DNA of 12,802 nt from Baffinella frigidus (Eukaryota; Cryptophyceae; Cryptomonadales; Baffinellaceae): the NCBI GenBank assembly GCA_026770585.1, contig MU646516.1, positions 88,217-101,018 on the forward strand, in the 5' to 3' direction. The notes under the pieces were generated by a model, which ran no database searches, was not told the DNA's origin, and saw nothing but the letters and a program-made list of their open reading frames with translations. The translations under genes were made by a program, and so were the position numbers. Numbering within the stretch: position 1 is the stretch's first letter; each line of letters begins with the position of its first letter. Below, in pieces: positions 12,570 through 12,802 of this stretch.

Positions 12570-12701
12570 CTCGGGAGGCTACGGAGAACATCTCCCCCGG
12601 ATATCCGGGGATAACGTGACCAAAACTTGCTGACTTTTGGCATGTTTCCTTCAGCAACAATGCATTAATTAACTGTTGAATGTTCTCCGTTGTGTTTCGA
12701 G
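12570..12701. mobile_element. Relative of the 182-bp foldback element
   Basis: The arms ACGGAGAACAT (12581-12591) and ATGTTCTCCGT (12680-12690) are perfect, with imperfect extension to CTCG/CGAG outside. The inner palindrome CCCCGGATATCCGGGG is at 12594-12609. The right half (AACGTGACCA, TTGCTGACTTTTGGCATG, TTTCCT, ATTAATTAAC) aligns by eye with the right half of 11520-11600. It is shorter, having lost most of its left half. Confidence 0.6.
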
Positions 12702-12758
12702 TGGAAGGGGTTTCAAACGCCATAAGTGCCAATTTCGATACACGAGACAATTTCGGTA

Positions 12759-12802
12759 CCCACACAGCGGGCCACGAGGGAGAGAGGGAGAGAGGGAGAG
12801 AG
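12759..12802 (+). repeat. R3 box running into (GGGAGAGA)n microsatellite
   Basis: CCCACACAGCGGGCCACGAG is an R3 start. It runs straight into GGGAGAGA repeats that continue past the window edge. Confidence 0.85.

Noticed and set aside
1-12802. tRNA, rRNA or other standard RNA genes
   Set aside because: I looked for tRNA T-loop sequences (GGTTCGAATCC type) and conserved rRNA blocks and saw none; a covariance-model scan would settle it.

Overview
This looks like nuclear DNA of a protist or microalga, not a bacterium or phage. The evidence is several degenerate TTTAGGG-type (telomere-like) tracts, many short foldback transposon-like elements, simple repeats, one credible GC-rich intronless gene with a mitochondrial-type presequence, and one candidate gene with a consensus-like intron. 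TTTAGGG telomeres occur in green algae and several other algal lineages such as dinoflagellates; the sequence alone does not fix the lineage. No rRNA, tRNA, CRISPR array or bacterial operon was seen.

Most of the window is layered repeats. Positions 1-1550 hold microsatellites, four copies of a ~121-bp near-palindromic element (family A) and an interstitial telomere-like tract. Positions 1550-3950 hold tandem and inverted duplications (families R3, R4, R5), a ~330-bp imperfect palindrome, a strong 43-bp-arm hairpin, a GC-rich repeat array and a second telomere-like tract. Positions 3919-4855 (minus strand) contain a candidate two-exon gene for a Ser/Arg-rich protein; its proposed intron holds a copy of repeat family R2. 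Positions 5320-5745 are an interleaved inverted-repeat composite, followed by the longest telomere-like tract (5994-6505), a 27-bp-arm hairpin, a minisatellite, and a dense R2 cluster (7452-9088) leading up to the main gene.

The main gene (9162-10025, plus strand) encodes a 287-residue protein of unrecognised family, probably imported into mitochondria. Its 3' end is duplicated twice downstream, once inverted (10382-10470) and once direct (10478-10580), next to broken family A elements. The right end (11153-12215) is an array of a repeat I call R6, interrupted by two mobile elements. Uninterrupted R6 copies in the same window act as empty sites: they support insertion of family A at TA, and show a separate 182-bp foldback element inserted with an apparent 2-bp duplication. 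The window closes with a GTCAAC cluster, a fifth telomere-like tract, a relative of the 182-bp element, and a GGGAGAGA microsatellite.

The two genes show no functional link. The main interest is the family of small foldback elements and the gene-tail rearrangement. All comparisons were made by eye.
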